A DNA stretch of 12,449 nt from Pseudomonadota bacterium (GTDB lineage Bacteria; Pseudomonadota; Alphaproteobacteria; Acetobacterales; Acetobacteraceae), in the NCBI GenBank assembly GCA_021828605.1, contig JAJZEG010000145.1, forward strand, positions 1 to 12,449, in the 5' to 3' direction. Made by a program: the position numbers and the translations under genes. Under the pieces are notes generated by a model. The model was not told the origin of the DNA and did no database searches. It saw only the letters and a program-made list of their open reading frames with translations. Shown here one piece after another: positions 12,351 through 12,449 of this stretch (within the stretch, counting starts at the first letter, position 1; each line of letters starts with the position of its first letter).

Positions 12351-12449
12351 ATGCAATTATCACTGCAAAGCTTCTCCGCGATGGTGGAGACGATGGCCGC
12401 ATCGGTGCAGGGCGCTGTTAGTCAACTGGTCGATTTGTCAGTGGGATCG
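12351..12449 (+). CDS. Baseplate J-like protein (Mu gp47 type), N-terminus only
   Basis: Only the first 33 codons are in the window; the frame is open at the right edge. The visible part starts MQLSLQSFSAMVETMAASVQ and ends with GAVSQLVDLSVGS. That is the typical opening of baseplate J family proteins: a short helix with a 'F-x-x-M-V' element, Ala-rich helix, then 'L-x-D-L-S-x-GS' before the next helix. J-like proteins (P2 gpJ, Mu gp47) form the baseplate wedges around the hub. The ATG has a clear GGAGG four bases upstream. Position after the gp25-like gene is as expected. The rest of the protein cannot be judged. Confidence 0.85.
   Translation, partial: MQLSLQSFSAMVETMAASVQGAVSQLVDLSVGS

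Noticed and set aside
1..12449. Tailocin (R-type) or gene transfer agent
   Set aside because: Terminase, portal, scaffold and capsid genes argue against a headless tailocin. The sheath and Mu/P2-like baseplate argue against the siphovirus-like Rhodobacter-type gene transfer agent. A different domesticated particle cannot be excluded from this window alone.
1..12449. CRISPR arrays, tRNA genes, insertion sequences, attachment sites
   Set aside because: No regularly spaced repeats, cloverleaf-like sequences, transposase genes or terminal inverted repeats were seen by eye on either strand.

Overview
The window is the structural (late) module of a contractile-tailed, myovirus-type phage or prophage. 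All genes lie on the + strand and are packed almost end to end, many with 1-8 base stop/start overlaps. No integrase, repressor, lysis gene, tRNA or host gene is visible, so the sequence does not show whether this is an integrated prophage or a free phage. By eye the DNA is moderately GC-rich, with many gcg, cgg, ttg, gat and att codons. Together with the general look of the proteins this suggests a proteobacterial host, perhaps an alphaproteobacterium; that is a low-confidence inference.

Layout. (1) Packaging and head, 1-4121: the nuclease-domain end of the large terminase (cut by the window start), the portal, a scaffold-like protein, a 112-base gap with a GC hairpin, the HK97-fold-type major capsid protein, and a small beta-rich protein that may decorate the capsid. 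(2) Head-to-tail joining, 4123-6172: three proteins whose position suggests adaptor, closure and tail-terminator roles, then a 46-residue small protein. (3) Tail, 6176-9495: tail sheath, tail tube, a tail assembly chaperone with a canonical -1 slippery heptamer GGGAAAC directly before its stop codon and a 57-codon -1 frame extension, and then a 284-residue, very arginine-rich protein in the tape-measure position. (4) Baseplate, 9520-12449: a protein resembling the one next to the hub in Mu-like phages, a 63-residue LysM protein, the hub (Mu gp44 / P2 gpD type), the spike (Mu gp45 / P2 gpV type) ending in an HxH metal-binding motif, a gp25/Mu gp46-like wedge protein, and the first 33 codons of a baseplate J-like (Mu gp47) protein.

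Together these genes would build a DNA-packaging contractile virion: portal, scaffold and capsid protein make the procapsid, the terminase fills it, the connector proteins seal it, and a sheath/tube tail with a Mu/P2-type baseplate is joined to it. The points most worth a second look are the unannotated frameshift site and its extension, the unusual short basic protein in the tape-measure slot, and the poorly characterised connector genes between capsid and sheath.
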